From positions 5,983,501 through 6,047,500 of the forward strand of contig NZ_CP041405.1 in NCBI RefSeq assembly GCF_007066085.1: DNA of 64,000 nucleotides, written 5' to 3'. The notes beneath the pieces are model-generated. The model did no database searches, was not told where the DNA came from, and was given only the letters and a program-made list of their open reading frames with translations. Within the stretch, counting starts at the first letter, position 1. Each line of letters starts with the position of its first letter. The DNA comes from Paenibacillus thiaminolyticus. GTDB lineage: Bacteria > Bacillota > Bacilli > Paenibacillales > Paenibacillaceae. The translations under genes and the position numbers were made by a program. Below are positions 34,770 to 43,940 of this stretch, in pieces.

Positions 34770-35707
34770 CCGATTCACAACAAGCTATTCCCGCTTCAGC
34801 GCGTTCGGAGGAGCCGCGGCTGGCGGCGATGGAAGGCGCCGGCGGTTCCCCGGTTCGGACCGGGGGAGCGGATCTGCACAGCCATACGGAGGCTTCCGAC
34901 GGAATGACCCGGCCGGAAGAGAATGTCCGCTTGGCGAAGGAGGCCGGGCTGGAGGCGCTGGCCATTACCGATCACGACACGGTGGCCGGCATTGACGAGG
35001 CGTTTGCCGCAGGCCGGCGCTGGGGCATCGAGATTGTGCCCGGCGTCGAGATAAGCACGGTTGAGGATGGCATCGATATCCATGTGCTGGGCTATTTCGT
35101 GCGGGTGAAGGACGAGCGGTTCCTGCAGCGGCTAAGCGAGCTGCGCGCGGTCCGGGACCGCCGCAACGAGATGTTGATCGCCAAGCTGAACGAGCTGGGC
35201 ATTCCGCTGACGATGGAGGAGGTTCTGTCCGGCCTCCGCCGTCCGCTGTCGCCGGGAGAGACGGTGGGCCGCCCGCATATCGCGGACGCTCTTGTCCGCC
35301 GTGGCGCGGTGCGCGACATGCAGGAGGCGTTCGAGCGTTATATCGGCGTGGGCGGGGCGGCTTACGTCAATCCGCCCCGCATCCGGCCTAGCGAGGCGGT
35401 GCGCTGGATTAAGGAAGCCGGAGGCGCCGCCGTGCTTGCCCATCCAGGCATTTACGGCAATGACGAGCTGGTCGCACGGCTCTTGGAGGAATCGCCATGG
35501 GACGGAATCGAAGTATGGCATTCGGATCATTCGGACGTGGACGCGGAGCGGTATTTGCAATTGGCGGAGCGGCACGGCCTGATTGCGACCGCCGGCTCGG
35601 ATTTCCATGGCGCGCGGCAGGGAAAGGTATTCCATGGCGCGATCGGCGGCCGGCGCATCGGGCTGGAGGCCGTCCGGCGCTTACGGGAGCGAAGTGGGCG
35701 GGATTGA
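34766..35707 (+). CDS. PHP-domain phosphoesterase (TrpH/YciV-like)
   Basis: A 313-residue metal-dependent phosphoesterase. Four PHP motifs are clear: DLHSHTEASDGMTRPEE, AITDHDTVAGIDEAF, GVEISTVEDGIDIHVLGYFV, and the late LAHPGIYGN and TAGSDFHGARQGK. Related proteins act as 3',5'-nucleotide bisphosphatases or 5'-3' exonucleases on RNA ends. A 33-residue Ala/Pro-rich N-terminal tail precedes the domain. ATG 34766 is nine bases after AAAGGAG and overlaps the LysR stop, so the two are co-translated. Confidence 0.88.
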   Translation: MTDSQQAIPASARSEEPRLAAMEGAGGSPVRTGGADLHSHTEASDGMTRPEENVRLAKEAGLEALAITDHDTVAGIDEAFAAGRRWGIEIVPGVEISTVEDGIDIHVLGYFVRVKDERFLQRLSELRAVRDRRNEMLIAKLNELGIPLTMEEVLSGLRRPLSPGETVGRPHIADALVRRGAVRDMQEAFERYIGVGGAAYVNPPRIRPSEAVRWIKEAGGAAVLAHPGIYGNDELVARLLEESPWDGIEVWHSDHSDVDAERYLQLAERHGLIATAGSDFHGARQGKVFHGAIGGRRIGLEAVRRLRERSGRD

Positions 35708-36094
35708 CCCGCGGCAGACGTCCGTTCTCCCTCTGGAGAGCGGGCGTAGGTCGGGGCTAGGGCGCGGGGGGAAGGCAGCGGCGAGCGTCTCATTAGACAC
35801 GCGAGACACGCGAAGCCGAGCAAGGCGTCATCTTCATCCGCGCGTCGGGATGAACCGATCGGCACGGCCTTATCAAGCCTTTGCCCTGCCCCTCCGCCAA
35901 TTCTCCGTCACAAGTCTTGGTCGAAGTGGTCCGCTCCCGTTTTACGTTTATGTTTGCGTTTGAGTTTGAGTTTACTTTAGAGGTTACCTTAGAGCCATGC
36001 GTTCGTGTTTACCTTTGTTGTTTACGCTAAAGTGTTGAACCTTGTTCGTTTGAATCTTCTTCGTTTGAACGTTCTGAGTGGATTTTTCTGAGTT

Positions 36095-36195
36095 GGGGAA
36101 TCTGAGGTTGAACAATTTGAGTTGAACAATCTAGGCTGAACAATCTAGGCTGAACAATCTGAGATTGAGCAATCTGAGATTGAGCAATCTGAGGT
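36095..36195. repeat. 14-15-base tandem repeat
   Basis: About seven copies of a unit of the form TGAACAATCTAGGC or TGAGCAATCTGAGA run head to tail, the central two being identical. Confidence 0.8.
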
Positions 36196-36215
36196 GAACG
36201 TTCCGCGGCATGCAA

Positions 36216-36405
36216 TCCTGCAAAAGTGCAGTTTTTTTCAAGGGGAACGGTCGATTTGGCGGGAAATCCTGCAAAACTGCAGGAATCTGAGCCTGTAGAG
36301 CTCTAAACGCGAGATTGAGGGGGAAAAAGATGCAGTTTTGCAGGAATCGTTTGCCGTGCTTCTGCGCTGTCTTGAAAAGATGTAATTTTGCAGGATTTCA
36401 GCTTC
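36216..36405. repeat. Cluster of palindromic TGCAG repeats, locus 3 of 3
   Basis: Four copies: AATCCTGCAAAAGTGCAG near 36223, AAATCCTGCAAAACTGCAGG near 36264, AGATGCAGTTTTGCAGGAAT near 36329 and AGATGTAATTTTGCAGGATT near 36378. The second is an almost perfect palindrome and appears to be the consensus core for all three loci. Confidence 0.7.
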
Positions 36406-36439
36406 ACCGCTGCTTCTTTTCGCCTGACTGCTCCCAAGA

Positions 36440-36640
36440 CACATATTTCTTATCTGAACTGGCTATGTTCCCAAGACACATATTCCTTGTCTGAACTGGC
36501 TATGTTCCGAAGCCGCATATTCCATCTCTGAACTGGCTATGTTCAGAAGCCACGCATTCCATCCCCGAACTGGAGACGCTCCGAAGCCACACAATACCGT
36601 ACCTGTACTCGACACGCTCCGGAGACATCCATTCCCGAAC
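36440..36640. repeat. 37-base tandem repeat
   Basis: CTGAACTGGCTATGTTCC or variants begin at 36454, 36491, 36528, 36565 and 36602, exactly 37 bases apart, with a decayed sixth copy at about 36635. Later copies diverge (CCGAACTGGAGACGCTCC). Confidence 0.85.
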
Positions 36641-36816
36641 TGTCCCGGAAATGCTCCAAAGAAGCTACAGACATGTTCCAGATTTGCTACGGAGATGGTC
36701 CAGACATGCTGAGGAGCGACGGTTACCATCGTCCTGGGGGAGCGTCTTCTACCGAAAACGGGAGCAGGAACGGGGACAGGGGTTGCGCCCACAAAAAGGA
36801 GACAGGAGCGGAAACC

Positions 36817-36857
36817 GGGACTGAAACAGGAACTGAAACAGGAACTGAAACAGGAAC
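36817..36857. repeat. 12-base tandem repeat
   Basis: GGAACTGAAACA repeats about three and a half times. Confidence 0.85.
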
Positions 36858-36868
36858 GGGAACCAACA

Positions 36869-36918
36869 AGACGCCTGGAACGAAGGAACCGATTGGTTCC
36901 GTTCTCCAGGCGTCTTGC
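36869..36918 (-). terminator. Long inverted repeat after rqcH, possible terminator
   Basis: CAAGACGCCTGGA (36869-36881) pairs with TCCAGGCGTCTTG (36906-36918) and the inner GGAACC with GGTTCC. On the minus strand, it follows the rqcH stop, but the trailing T run is poor (TTGTTGG). Confidence 0.6.
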
Positions 36919-36931
36919 TATGCGTGCTTGC

Positions 36932-38752
36932 TCAACCGTTCGTCTTGACGGTGACCGGAAGCTGCCCGACCCGGTCCGCGTCCGGCGTAATGAACAGCGT
37001 CTTCTGCCGCTCGTAGATGACGAAGCCCGGCTTCGCCCCGTTCGGCTTGCGGACATGGCGGATGAGCGTGTAGTCGACCGGGACGAGGCTGGAATGCTTG
37101 CCTTGGCTGAAAAAGGCCGCCAACTGGGCCGCTTCCTCCAAGGTGGCGTCCCCGAATCGATCGCTTCGGATAACGACATGCGATCCGGGAATGTCCTTCG
37201 TGTGGAACCATGTGTCGTTCGGCTGGGCCAGCCGGTTGGTGACATATTCATTCTGCAAATTGTTCTTGCCGACGTAGATAGGAATGCCCTCGGATGAGGT
37301 GTAGCAGTATATCGTCGGCCGCCCGTCTTTTTTCTTGCGCTTGCCCTTCCGTTCCCGATCGCGCAAATAGCCTTCCTGGACAAGCTCCTCCCGAATCTCC
37401 TGCGCATCCTGCAGATTGGCTCCCGCGAGCTGGTGCAGCAGCATGTCGAAGTACCGGTTCTCTTCCTCGGCCGCGTGGATCTGCTCCTGCACGACGGCGA
37501 TGCTGTTCTTCGCCTTGTTGTACTTCTTGAAATAGCGCTGTGCATTGTCCGATGGCGAGAGCAGCGGGTCGAGCGGGACCGTGATCATGCCTCCATCCTC
37601 ATCGTAGTAATTCGGAAGCTCGACCGAGGCGTCTCCCTTGCGAAGCATATGGAGCGAGGCGAACAGCAGCTCGCCCATCACCCGGTAGCGATCCGCATCC
37701 TTCGCTTCCTCTAACGTAGCTTGCAGCTTCTCCAGCTTTTTCGCGTTTTTGTCATGCTCCTGCTGGAGGAAGCGGGACAAGTCGCCCACGCGCTGCTTAA
37801 TCATGTCCCGTTCGGCCTTGTCGCCGTAGAAGGCCTCCATGCAGGCGCTCATCGTCGGATAGGTGGTGCGTGTCCCCTCGATGTGCGTAAGCGGCAGGGC
37901 CGAGAAATACGACTTGCCGGCTTCATCCTCTACGAGCGTCGGCTCGTAACGATGGCCCCGCACCCCTTCCATCATCCGGGAGAAATATTCCCACAGCACC
38001 GGGCCATCGAGCATTCCATCCGCGTCCGCATCCGCCCGCCCCGCGCCAGCGCCGGCGCGGTAGACCATCTCCTCCGCGAGCCGCGGGCTGATCCCGGAGA
38101 ATCGGCTCACGAGCCACTTGGCTGCCTGCTTGGATGAGAGGCCGAGGCTCACTCCGGCTTCGTCCAGCGCCGCGGCGGTGTGTCCTGCAGCGGCTTCCGC
38201 CCACCATGCGAGGAACTGCTCCGAGTCCGTGCCGAGCGGATCGGCCTTATGCTGCTCTGGCGGAGCTGTATAGGCGAAGCCCGGCATGACGATACGGTAG
38301 CTGCTGATGGACGGGGTCACATGATGAATGCCGTCCACGATGGCGCCGGTCGCCGCATCAAGCAAAATAATATTGCTGTGGCGTCCCGTCAGCTCCACGA
38401 CGATCGTTTTGATCGCCTCATCCCCCAATTCGTCCCGTTGGCGGATGCGGAAGTGCAGTATCCGCTCGCTGCCAATCTGCTGTACCTGCTCGATAATGCC
38501 GCTCTCGCAATATTTGCGCATCAGCATGCAGAACATGGGCGGCTCCGGCGGATTGGTGAAGCTCTCTTCGGTAAAATGCACACGCGGGTAGGTCGGGTTC
38601 GCGGACAGCAGCAGCTTGCGGTTCCGTCCCGCTGTTCGGATATGAAGTACGATGTCCTGCTCGGTCGGCTGATAAATTTTATGAATGCGCGCGCCGAGGG
38701 TCTGCTGCAATTCATGCGCAAGGGCGCGGGTAACGATTCCATCCAATGCCAT
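36932..38752 (-). CDS. rqcH: Ribosome quality control protein RqcH (NFACT/FbpA family)
   Basis: A 606-residue NFACT-family protein, the bacterial relative of Rqc2/NEMF. It binds obstructed 50S subunits and adds alanine tails that mark stalled peptides for degradation. It opens with MALDGIVTRALAHELQQTL, has the NFACT-N segment LLLSANPTYPRVHFTE, a central coiled coil (about 300-440) and the C-terminal NFACT-R domain with GIPIYVGKNNLQNEYVTNRL and DIPGSHVVIRS. Older annotation calls it fibronectin-binding protein. ATG 38752 has TAGGAG eight bases upstream. Divergent from yloB, as yloA and yloB are neighbours in B. subtilis. Confidence 0.95.
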   Translation of the reverse strand: MALDGIVTRALAHELQQTLGARIHKIYQPTEQDIVLHIRTAGRNRKLLLSANPTYPRVHFTEESFTNPPEPPMFCMLMRKYCESGIIEQVQQIGSERILHFRIRQRDELGDEAIKTIVVELTGRHSNIILLDAATGAIVDGIHHVTPSISSYRIVMPGFAYTAPPEQHKADPLGTDSEQFLAWWAEAAAGHTAAALDEAGVSLGLSSKQAAKWLVSRFSGISPRLAEEMVYRAGAGAGRADADADGMLDGPVLWEYFSRMMEGVRGHRYEPTLVEDEAGKSYFSALPLTHIEGTRTTYPTMSACMEAFYGDKAERDMIKQRVGDLSRFLQQEHDKNAKKLEKLQATLEEAKDADRYRVMGELLFASLHMLRKGDASVELPNYYDEDGGMITVPLDPLLSPSDNAQRYFKKYNKAKNSIAVVQEQIHAAEEENRYFDMLLHQLAGANLQDAQEIREELVQEGYLRDRERKGKRKKKDGRPTIYCYTSSEGIPIYVGKNNLQNEYVTNRLAQPNDTWFHTKDIPGSHVVIRSDRFGDATLEEAAQLAAFFSQGKHSSLVPVDYTLIRHVRKPNGAKPGFVIYERQKTLFITPDADRVGQLPVTVKTNG

Positions 38753-38971
38753 ATTGATTGCTCCTATCTTGCGGGGCCGGGGTCGGTCTCCCGCTCATTT
38801 GCCTTATCTCCCTATGATGCCATATTTTTGGACAAAACTTAAGAGTTCCGTATTCACATTGGGATATTTTCTGACTCGTCCGAATAAAGTTACCCTGAAG
38901 ACCGTTTCTTTGGACGAGTTGGATTGTCCCGCCAAAGAGGGCCATCATACGGAGGAAAGGGGAACGTACCA

Positions 38972-41782
38972 ATGGATCAATTAAAGTGGCACCAGTCAAC
39001 GACCGAAGACTTGCTGAAAACGTTGGGGGTCCACGTCGATCAAGGGTTGACTGAGGAAGATGCGGCGGCGCGAAGGGAGCAACACGGATCGAACGAGCTG
39101 TCGGCAGGGCGGCGCGTTTCGCCGATAACGTTATTTTTGAACCAATTTAAAGATTTCATGGTGCTCATTTTGGCGGGGGCGACTCTCGTCTCTGGCCTGC
39201 TAGGTGAATATTTGGACTCGATTACGATTATCGCGATTATTTTGCTGAACGGCGTGCTTGGATTCATTCAGGAGTTCCGCGCCGAGCGCTCGCTGTCCGC
39301 CTTGAAGCAGCTATCCGCCCCGACGGCCAAAGTGATACGCTCCGGCAGCGTAACCCATATTCCCGCCAACCGGCTCGTTCCCGGCGATATCGTCCTGCTG
39401 GAGAGCGGCGATCGCGTTCCGGCGGATATTCGTTGGGTGGAGACCAACAGCTGCTATGTCGAGGAATCGACCCTGACGGGGGAGTCGGTTCCGGTCAGCA
39501 AGCATCATCAACGGATTTCGGAAGCGGAGCTGCCCCTCGGAGACCAAAAAAATATCGGCTTCATGGGAACGATGGTGACGCGGGGGACCGGGAAGGGCGT
39601 CGTCATTCGCACGGGAATGGATACCGAGATGGGCAACATCGCTCATCTGATCGAAAATACAGAAACGATGGATACGCCGCTGCAGCATCGGCTCGAGCAG
39701 CTAGGCAAGATGCTCATCATCGTGGCGCTTATCCTCACCGTCATGGTCGTCGTCGCGGGCATCATGCACGGCCAGGACGCCCTCGCCATGTTCCTGGCCG
39801 GAGTCAGCCTGGCTGTCGCTGCCATACCGGAAGGGCTGCCGGCGATCGTGACGATTGCTTTGTCGCTGGGAGTCCAGCGCATGATCAAGCGCAAAGCGAT
39901 CGTGCGCAAGCTGCCTTCGGTGGAGACGCTGGGCTGCGCCTCCGTCATTTGCTCCGACAAGACCGGGACGCTGACGCAGAACAAAATGACGGTCACCCGG
40001 ATGTGGCTTGGCGGACGCCTGCTGGAGGTGAGCGGAGAAGGATTCGAGCCGAACGGCCAGGTATGCGAGAAGGGGAAGCCGATCGAGCTCAAGCATGATC
40101 AGGAGCTGCGCCGCTTCCTGCAGATTAGCGCGCTTTGCAATAATGCGAGCTTGACGGAAACCTACCCGGAGGAGCTGCGCTCCGCCAAAGGGGGGCGTAA
40201 GGGAGACAAAGCGGCCGAGCCGGAAGAAGTCAAGGCCGTCTGGAACATTGCAGGCGATCCGACGGAAGGCGCGCTGCTGGTCCTCGCGGCCAAGCTGGGC
40301 ATGACGCCGAGGGCGCTGCAGGGCATGTACGAACGGACGCAGGAGTATCCGTTCGATTCCGAACGCAAGCGGATGTCGGTCGTCGTCACGCATCAGGGGG
40401 GACGCCATGTTTTGACCAAGGGCGCGCCGGATGTGCTGCTGGATCGCTGCAAATATATGCTGTGGGAAGGCAAGGTGGTGCCGTTAACCGGCACGCTGAA
40501 GCAGAAGGTGCTGGCGGAGAACGAGGGGATGGCGAAGCAGGCTTTGCGCGTGCTCGGCCTAGCGTACCGCGAGCTGAAGCGGCATGAGACGATTCGCGAT
40601 GAAGCGGAAGCCGAGTCGCAGCTGGTGTTCGTCGGGCTGGCGGGCATGATCGATCCGCCGCGCCGCGAAGTCCGCGAAGCGATCAGCCTATGCCGCCGCG
40701 CCGGCATCAAGACTGTGATGATTACCGGAGATCATCAGACGACAGCGGAAGCGATTGCGAATCAGCTCGGCATTATCCCTCGCGGCGGCATGAGTGTGAA
40801 CGGAGCCCAACTGGCAGGGATGGATGACGACGCGCTGGACAAAGCCGTCGACAACGTCTATGTCTATGCCCGCGTGTCGCCGGAGCACAAGCTGCGCATC
40901 GTCAAATCATTGCAGCGCCAAGGCCATGTCGTCGCGATGACCGGCGACGGTGTGAACGACGCGCCTGCGATCAAAGCCGCGGATATCGGCATCGCGATGG
41001 GCATTGCCGGCACGGATGTGTCGAAGGAGGCCTCGTCGCTTATTCTCAGCGATGACAACTTCGCCACGATCGTCGCCGCTATCGAGGAAGGGCGCGGCAT
41101 CTACGAGAACATCCGCAAGTTCATCCGCTACCTGCTCGCTTCCAATGTAGGCGAGATCCTGGTCATGTTCCTGGCGATGATGATGGGGCTGCCGCTGCCG
41201 CTCGTGCCGATTCAGATACTGTGGGTCAATCTTGTGACCGACGGATTGCCGGCGATGGCGCTCGGCGTCGATCAGCCGGAGAAGGATCTGATGGAGCATC
41301 GGCCGCGTTCCGCCAGGGAGAACATCTTCGCGCGCCGTCTCGGCTGGAAAATCATCAGCCGCGGCATTCTTATCGGCGTCTGTACGCTGATCGCGTTCTG
41401 GCTGACGCTGCGGGTTGATCCCGGCAGCGCCGACCAACTGACGAAGGCGCAGACAGTCGCCTTCTCTACCTTGGTGCTCGCTCAGCTCATCCACGTGTTC
41501 GATTGCCGGAGCTCGCGTTCGATTTTCCATCGTAACCTTTTCCAAAATAAGTATCTGGTGCTCGCGGTGATATCTTCCTTGATTCTGCTGCTCGGGGTAC
41601 TGTATATCGAACCGCTTCAGCCGGTATTCAAGACGGTTCCGCTCGGCTTCCGGGAGTGGGCGATTACGTTCGTCATGGCCGGGATTCCGACCTTCCTGCT
41701 CGGCATCGGCTCGGTGATGAGCGGTCAGAAAAAGAAGCCTTCCGGCGGCAGACCCGCTTATCCGAAGCGGCATGCGGCATAA
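38972..41782 (+). CDS. yloB: P-type calcium-transporting ATPase
   Basis: A 936-residue P2A-type Ca2+ ATPase that exports or sequesters calcium. Visible motifs: TGES (LTGESVPVSK), the membrane ion-site segment AAIPEGLPAIVTIAL, the phosphorylated Asp in CSDKTGTLTQNKMTV, KGAPDVLLDRC for nucleotide binding, TGDGVNDAPAIKAADIG and a C-terminal transmembrane bundle with ILWVNLVTDGLPAMALG. ATG 38972 is nine bases after AAAGGGG; the upstream frame to 38924 is only leader. In B. subtilis, yloB aids sporulation and germination. Confidence 0.94.
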   Translation: MDQLKWHQSTTEDLLKTLGVHVDQGLTEEDAAARREQHGSNELSAGRRVSPITLFLNQFKDFMVLILAGATLVSGLLGEYLDSITIIAIILLNGVLGFIQEFRAERSLSALKQLSAPTAKVIRSGSVTHIPANRLVPGDIVLLESGDRVPADIRWVETNSCYVEESTLTGESVPVSKHHQRISEAELPLGDQKNIGFMGTMVTRGTGKGVVIRTGMDTEMGNIAHLIENTETMDTPLQHRLEQLGKMLIIVALILTVMVVVAGIMHGQDALAMFLAGVSLAVAAIPEGLPAIVTIALSLGVQRMIKRKAIVRKLPSVETLGCASVICSDKTGTLTQNKMTVTRMWLGGRLLEVSGEGFEPNGQVCEKGKPIELKHDQELRRFLQISALCNNASLTETYPEELRSAKGGRKGDKAAEPEEVKAVWNIAGDPTEGALLVLAAKLGMTPRALQGMYERTQEYPFDSERKRMSVVVTHQGGRHVLTKGAPDVLLDRCKYMLWEGKVVPLTGTLKQKVLAENEGMAKQALRVLGLAYRELKRHETIRDEAEAESQLVFVGLAGMIDPPRREVREAISLCRRAGIKTVMITGDHQTTAEAIANQLGIIPRGGMSVNGAQLAGMDDDALDKAVDNVYVYARVSPEHKLRIVKSLQRQGHVVAMTGDGVNDAPAIKAADIGIAMGIAGTDVSKEASSLILSDDNFATIVAAIEEGRGIYENIRKFIRYLLASNVGEILVMFLAMMMGLPLPLVPIQILWVNLVTDGLPAMALGVDQPEKDLMEHRPRSARENIFARRLGWKIISRGILIGVCTLIAFWLTLRVDPGSADQLTKAQTVAFSTLVLAQLIHVFDCRSSRSIFHRNLFQNKYLVLAVISSLILLLGVLYIEPLQPVFKTVPLGFREWAITFVMAGIPTFLLGIGSVMSGQKKKPSGGRPAYPKRHAA

Positions 41783-41901
41783 GCATAGTATTTTTATTCA
41801 TTTTGCGTTATGATGGTAGGAAATTGACCGGAGGACGCTGCGCGGCCGCCGTGCCGGCATCTGGTCCGGGCACATAAGCTGTGAACTACACCGATGCACT
41901 G

Positions 41902-41931
41902 AAGACGCTCCCGTCGGAGCGTCTTTTATTT
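41902..41931 (+). terminator. Terminator between yloB and yitJ
   Basis: AAGACGCTCC pairs with GGAGCGTCTT around CGTC, then TTATTT. I looked for an S-box (SAM riboswitch) preceding it, since B. subtilis yitJ has one, and found none. Confidence 0.8.
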
Positions 41932-42006
41932 CAAGAAGCGCGGTTTCTTGATAAAATGGGGTAGATGACGCAGACATAGACAGATTGGGAGAAGGGTGGA
42001 GACGGG

Positions 42007-43908
42007 ATGAAGGACTTGCGTCAAGTGCTGCAAGGGGAAATTATTGTCGGTGACGGGGCCATGGGCACCTATTTATATCAATTGGGCTACCCGGTTGGGA
42101 TTTCCTATGAATCGCTTAACATCAGCGAGCCGGAACGGATCCGGGACATACACCGCGAATATGTGAGCGCAGGCGCCCGGCTCCTGGAGACGAATACATT
42201 TACGGCGAACCGTGAGAAGCTGTCGAAGCATGGGATGGAGAAGCAGGTGAAGGCGATTAACCGCGCTGCGGCCCGGCTGGCGCGCGAGGCGGCTGCAGGC
42301 CAAGCCTATGTGGTCGGAGCGCTGGGCTCAATCCGGGCCGGCAAGCGGGAAAATATCGAGACGGAGCAGGTCAAGCGCGACTATACCGAGCAGTTGTCGG
42401 CCTTGTTGGAAGAGGGCGTCGACGGAATCATGTTCGAGACGTTCTACGACATGGAGGAAATGAAGCTGGCGGTTCAGATCGTGCGCGCCTTGGACGACCG
42501 CATTCCGATCATCTGCCAATTCGCGGTCGAAGAGTCGCATCGGACGAAGGACGGGCTTCGTCTGCTGGATGCGTTCCGTCTGCTCCGCGAGGAAGGCGCA
42601 GACATCGTTGGCTTGAACTGCCGCATGGGGCCGAACGGCCTCATGCGGGCGATGGAAGAGGTCACCGGCCGGCTGGCGCTGCCGATGTCTGCCTTCCCGA
42701 ACGCCGGTCTGCCGGATTATGTGGACGGAAGATACAACTTCGTGGCTACGGCCGACTATATGGCAGAGAGCGCCGTTCGCTTCGCCGAATTGGGCGCGCG
42801 CATTATCGGAGGCTGCTGCGGCACGACGCCGGAGCATATTCAGGCAATAGCGCAGGCGCTGGCAGATGCGGAGATTCCGGTTCTCCCGACGCTGGCCGAG
42901 GAGGAGGCGCAGGCCCAGGCCGTTCCGCCGCTTGAGATCGGGGAGCTCGACGCAGCGCCGGTGTCCGGGCAGGGGAAGGCGGCAAGCGGGCCGTCGCTTG
43001 TCGATACGGTCCGTGAACGCCATACCGTCATCGTGGAGCTGGATCCGCCCCGCGATCTGGATATCGCTAAGTTCATGCTGGGCGCGCAGGCGCTGAAGGA
43101 TGCAGGGGCCGACGCGCTGACGCTGGCGGACAACTCGCTTGCGGTCACCCGAATGAGCAATTTGGCGCTCGGTTATTTGGCGCTCGACAAGGTCGGCATC
43201 CGGCCGCTCATCCATATCGCCTGCCGGGATCGCAACCTGATCGGCACGCAGTCCCATATGATGGGCCTGCACGCGCTCGGCATCGATCATGTGCTTGCGG
43301 TAACCGGGGATCCGGCACGCTTCGGCGATCTGCCGGACTCCAGCTCGGTCTATGACCTGACCTCCTTCGAGATTATCCGCATGATCAAGCAGCTGAATGC
43401 GGGGCTCGCCTTCTCGGGCAAGGTGCTCAAGCAGCGCGCGAACTTCGTCGTCGGGGCGGCGTTCAACCCGAACGTGAAGCATTTGAACAAGGCGATCGAA
43501 CGCCTGGAGCGCAAGATTGAGGCTGGCGCGGATTATATCATGACGCAGCCGGTATATGACGCCGCCCTGATCGAACGGATTGCCGAAGGGACGAAGCATT
43601 TGAAGGTGCCGGTCTTCCTCGGAATCATGCCGCTGGCAAGCGGGCGGAATGCGGAATACCTTCATAATGAAGTGCCGGGCATTCATCTCTCGGACGAGGT
43701 GCGGGAACGAATGAAGGGGCTCGAGGGCGAGAGCGGGCGCCGCGAGGGCGTAGCCGTCGCCAAGGAACTGCTGGATGTGGCAATGAAGCATTTCAACGGT
43801 ATCTACTTCATGACCCCGTTCATGTTTTATGAGATGACCGCCGAGCTGACGGAGCATGTGTGGCAAAAAGCGGAACGCCCGACCGCCCCCTTGTATCGGC
43901 ATACGTAA
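42007..43908 (+). CDS. yitJ: Bifunctional homocysteine S-methyltransferase / 5,10-methylenetetrahydrofolate reductase
   Basis: A 633-residue fusion (B. subtilis YitJ is 612). The N-terminal half is a zinc-dependent methyltransferase: GDGAMGTYLYQLGY, the first zinc Cys in VGLNCRMGP and the Cys pair in IGGCCGTTPEHI. After an Ala/Gln-rich linker (about 290-330), the MTHFR half begins VELDPPRDLDIAKFM and includes ALTLADNSLAVTRMSN and LAVTGDPARFGD. It makes methyl-folate and passes methyl to homocysteine to form methionine. ATG 42007 follows GGAGAAGGGTGGAG. It sits within the ylo cluster, where B. subtilis has no such gene. Confidence 0.95.
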   Translation: MKDLRQVLQGEIIVGDGAMGTYLYQLGYPVGISYESLNISEPERIRDIHREYVSAGARLLETNTFTANREKLSKHGMEKQVKAINRAAARLAREAAAGQAYVVGALGSIRAGKRENIETEQVKRDYTEQLSALLEEGVDGIMFETFYDMEEMKLAVQIVRALDDRIPIICQFAVEESHRTKDGLRLLDAFRLLREEGADIVGLNCRMGPNGLMRAMEEVTGRLALPMSAFPNAGLPDYVDGRYNFVATADYMAESAVRFAELGARIIGGCCGTTPEHIQAIAQALADAEIPVLPTLAEEEAQAQAVPPLEIGELDAAPVSGQGKAASGPSLVDTVRERHTVIVELDPPRDLDIAKFMLGAQALKDAGADALTLADNSLAVTRMSNLALGYLALDKVGIRPLIHIACRDRNLIGTQSHMMGLHALGIDHVLAVTGDPARFGDLPDSSSVYDLTSFEIIRMIKQLNAGLAFSGKVLKQRANFVVGAAFNPNVKHLNKAIERLERKIEAGADYIMTQPVYDAALIERIAEGTKHLKVPVFLGIMPLASGRNAEYLHNEVPGIHLSDEVRERMKGLEGESGRREGVAVAKELLDVAMKHFNGIYFMTPFMFYEMTAELTEHVWQKAERPTAPLYRHT

Positions 43909-43940
43909 TGAATTAAAATAGGATAATGGATGTGGTACCC

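Larger units (their letters stand above)
35708..36931. other. Long intergenic region filled with unrelated repeats
   Basis: This 1.2-kb gap separates the PHP gene and rqcH, which converge. It holds, in order, about 390 bases of T-rich sequence without a gene, a 14-15-base array (36095-36195), TGCAG palindromes (36216-36405), a 37-base array (36440-36640), a 12-base array (36817-36857) and a strong inverted repeat next to the rqcH stop. Reading frames here are repeat-driven and have no ribosome binding sites. Confidence 0.75.

Noticed and set aside
33546..34778. 410-codon minus-strand frame across the 34-base repeat and the LysR gene
   Set aside because: It is open only because of GC-rich repeats and the opposite coding frame; the LysR protein has clear domains.
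36440..36640. CRISPR array
   Set aside because: The 37-base units are contiguous and have no unique spacers, and no cas gene is nearby.
36463..37545. 360-codon minus-strand frame near rqcH
   Set aside because: It overlaps rqcH in another frame and continues through the 37-base repeat; Arg/Ser-rich shadow.
41790..42006. SAM (S-box) riboswitch before yitJ
   Set aside because: The conserved S-box sequence blocks were not seen; only a simple terminator hairpin is present.
42328..43902. 524-codon minus-strand frame opposite yitJ
   Set aside because: Shadow of a well-conserved gene in high-GC DNA.
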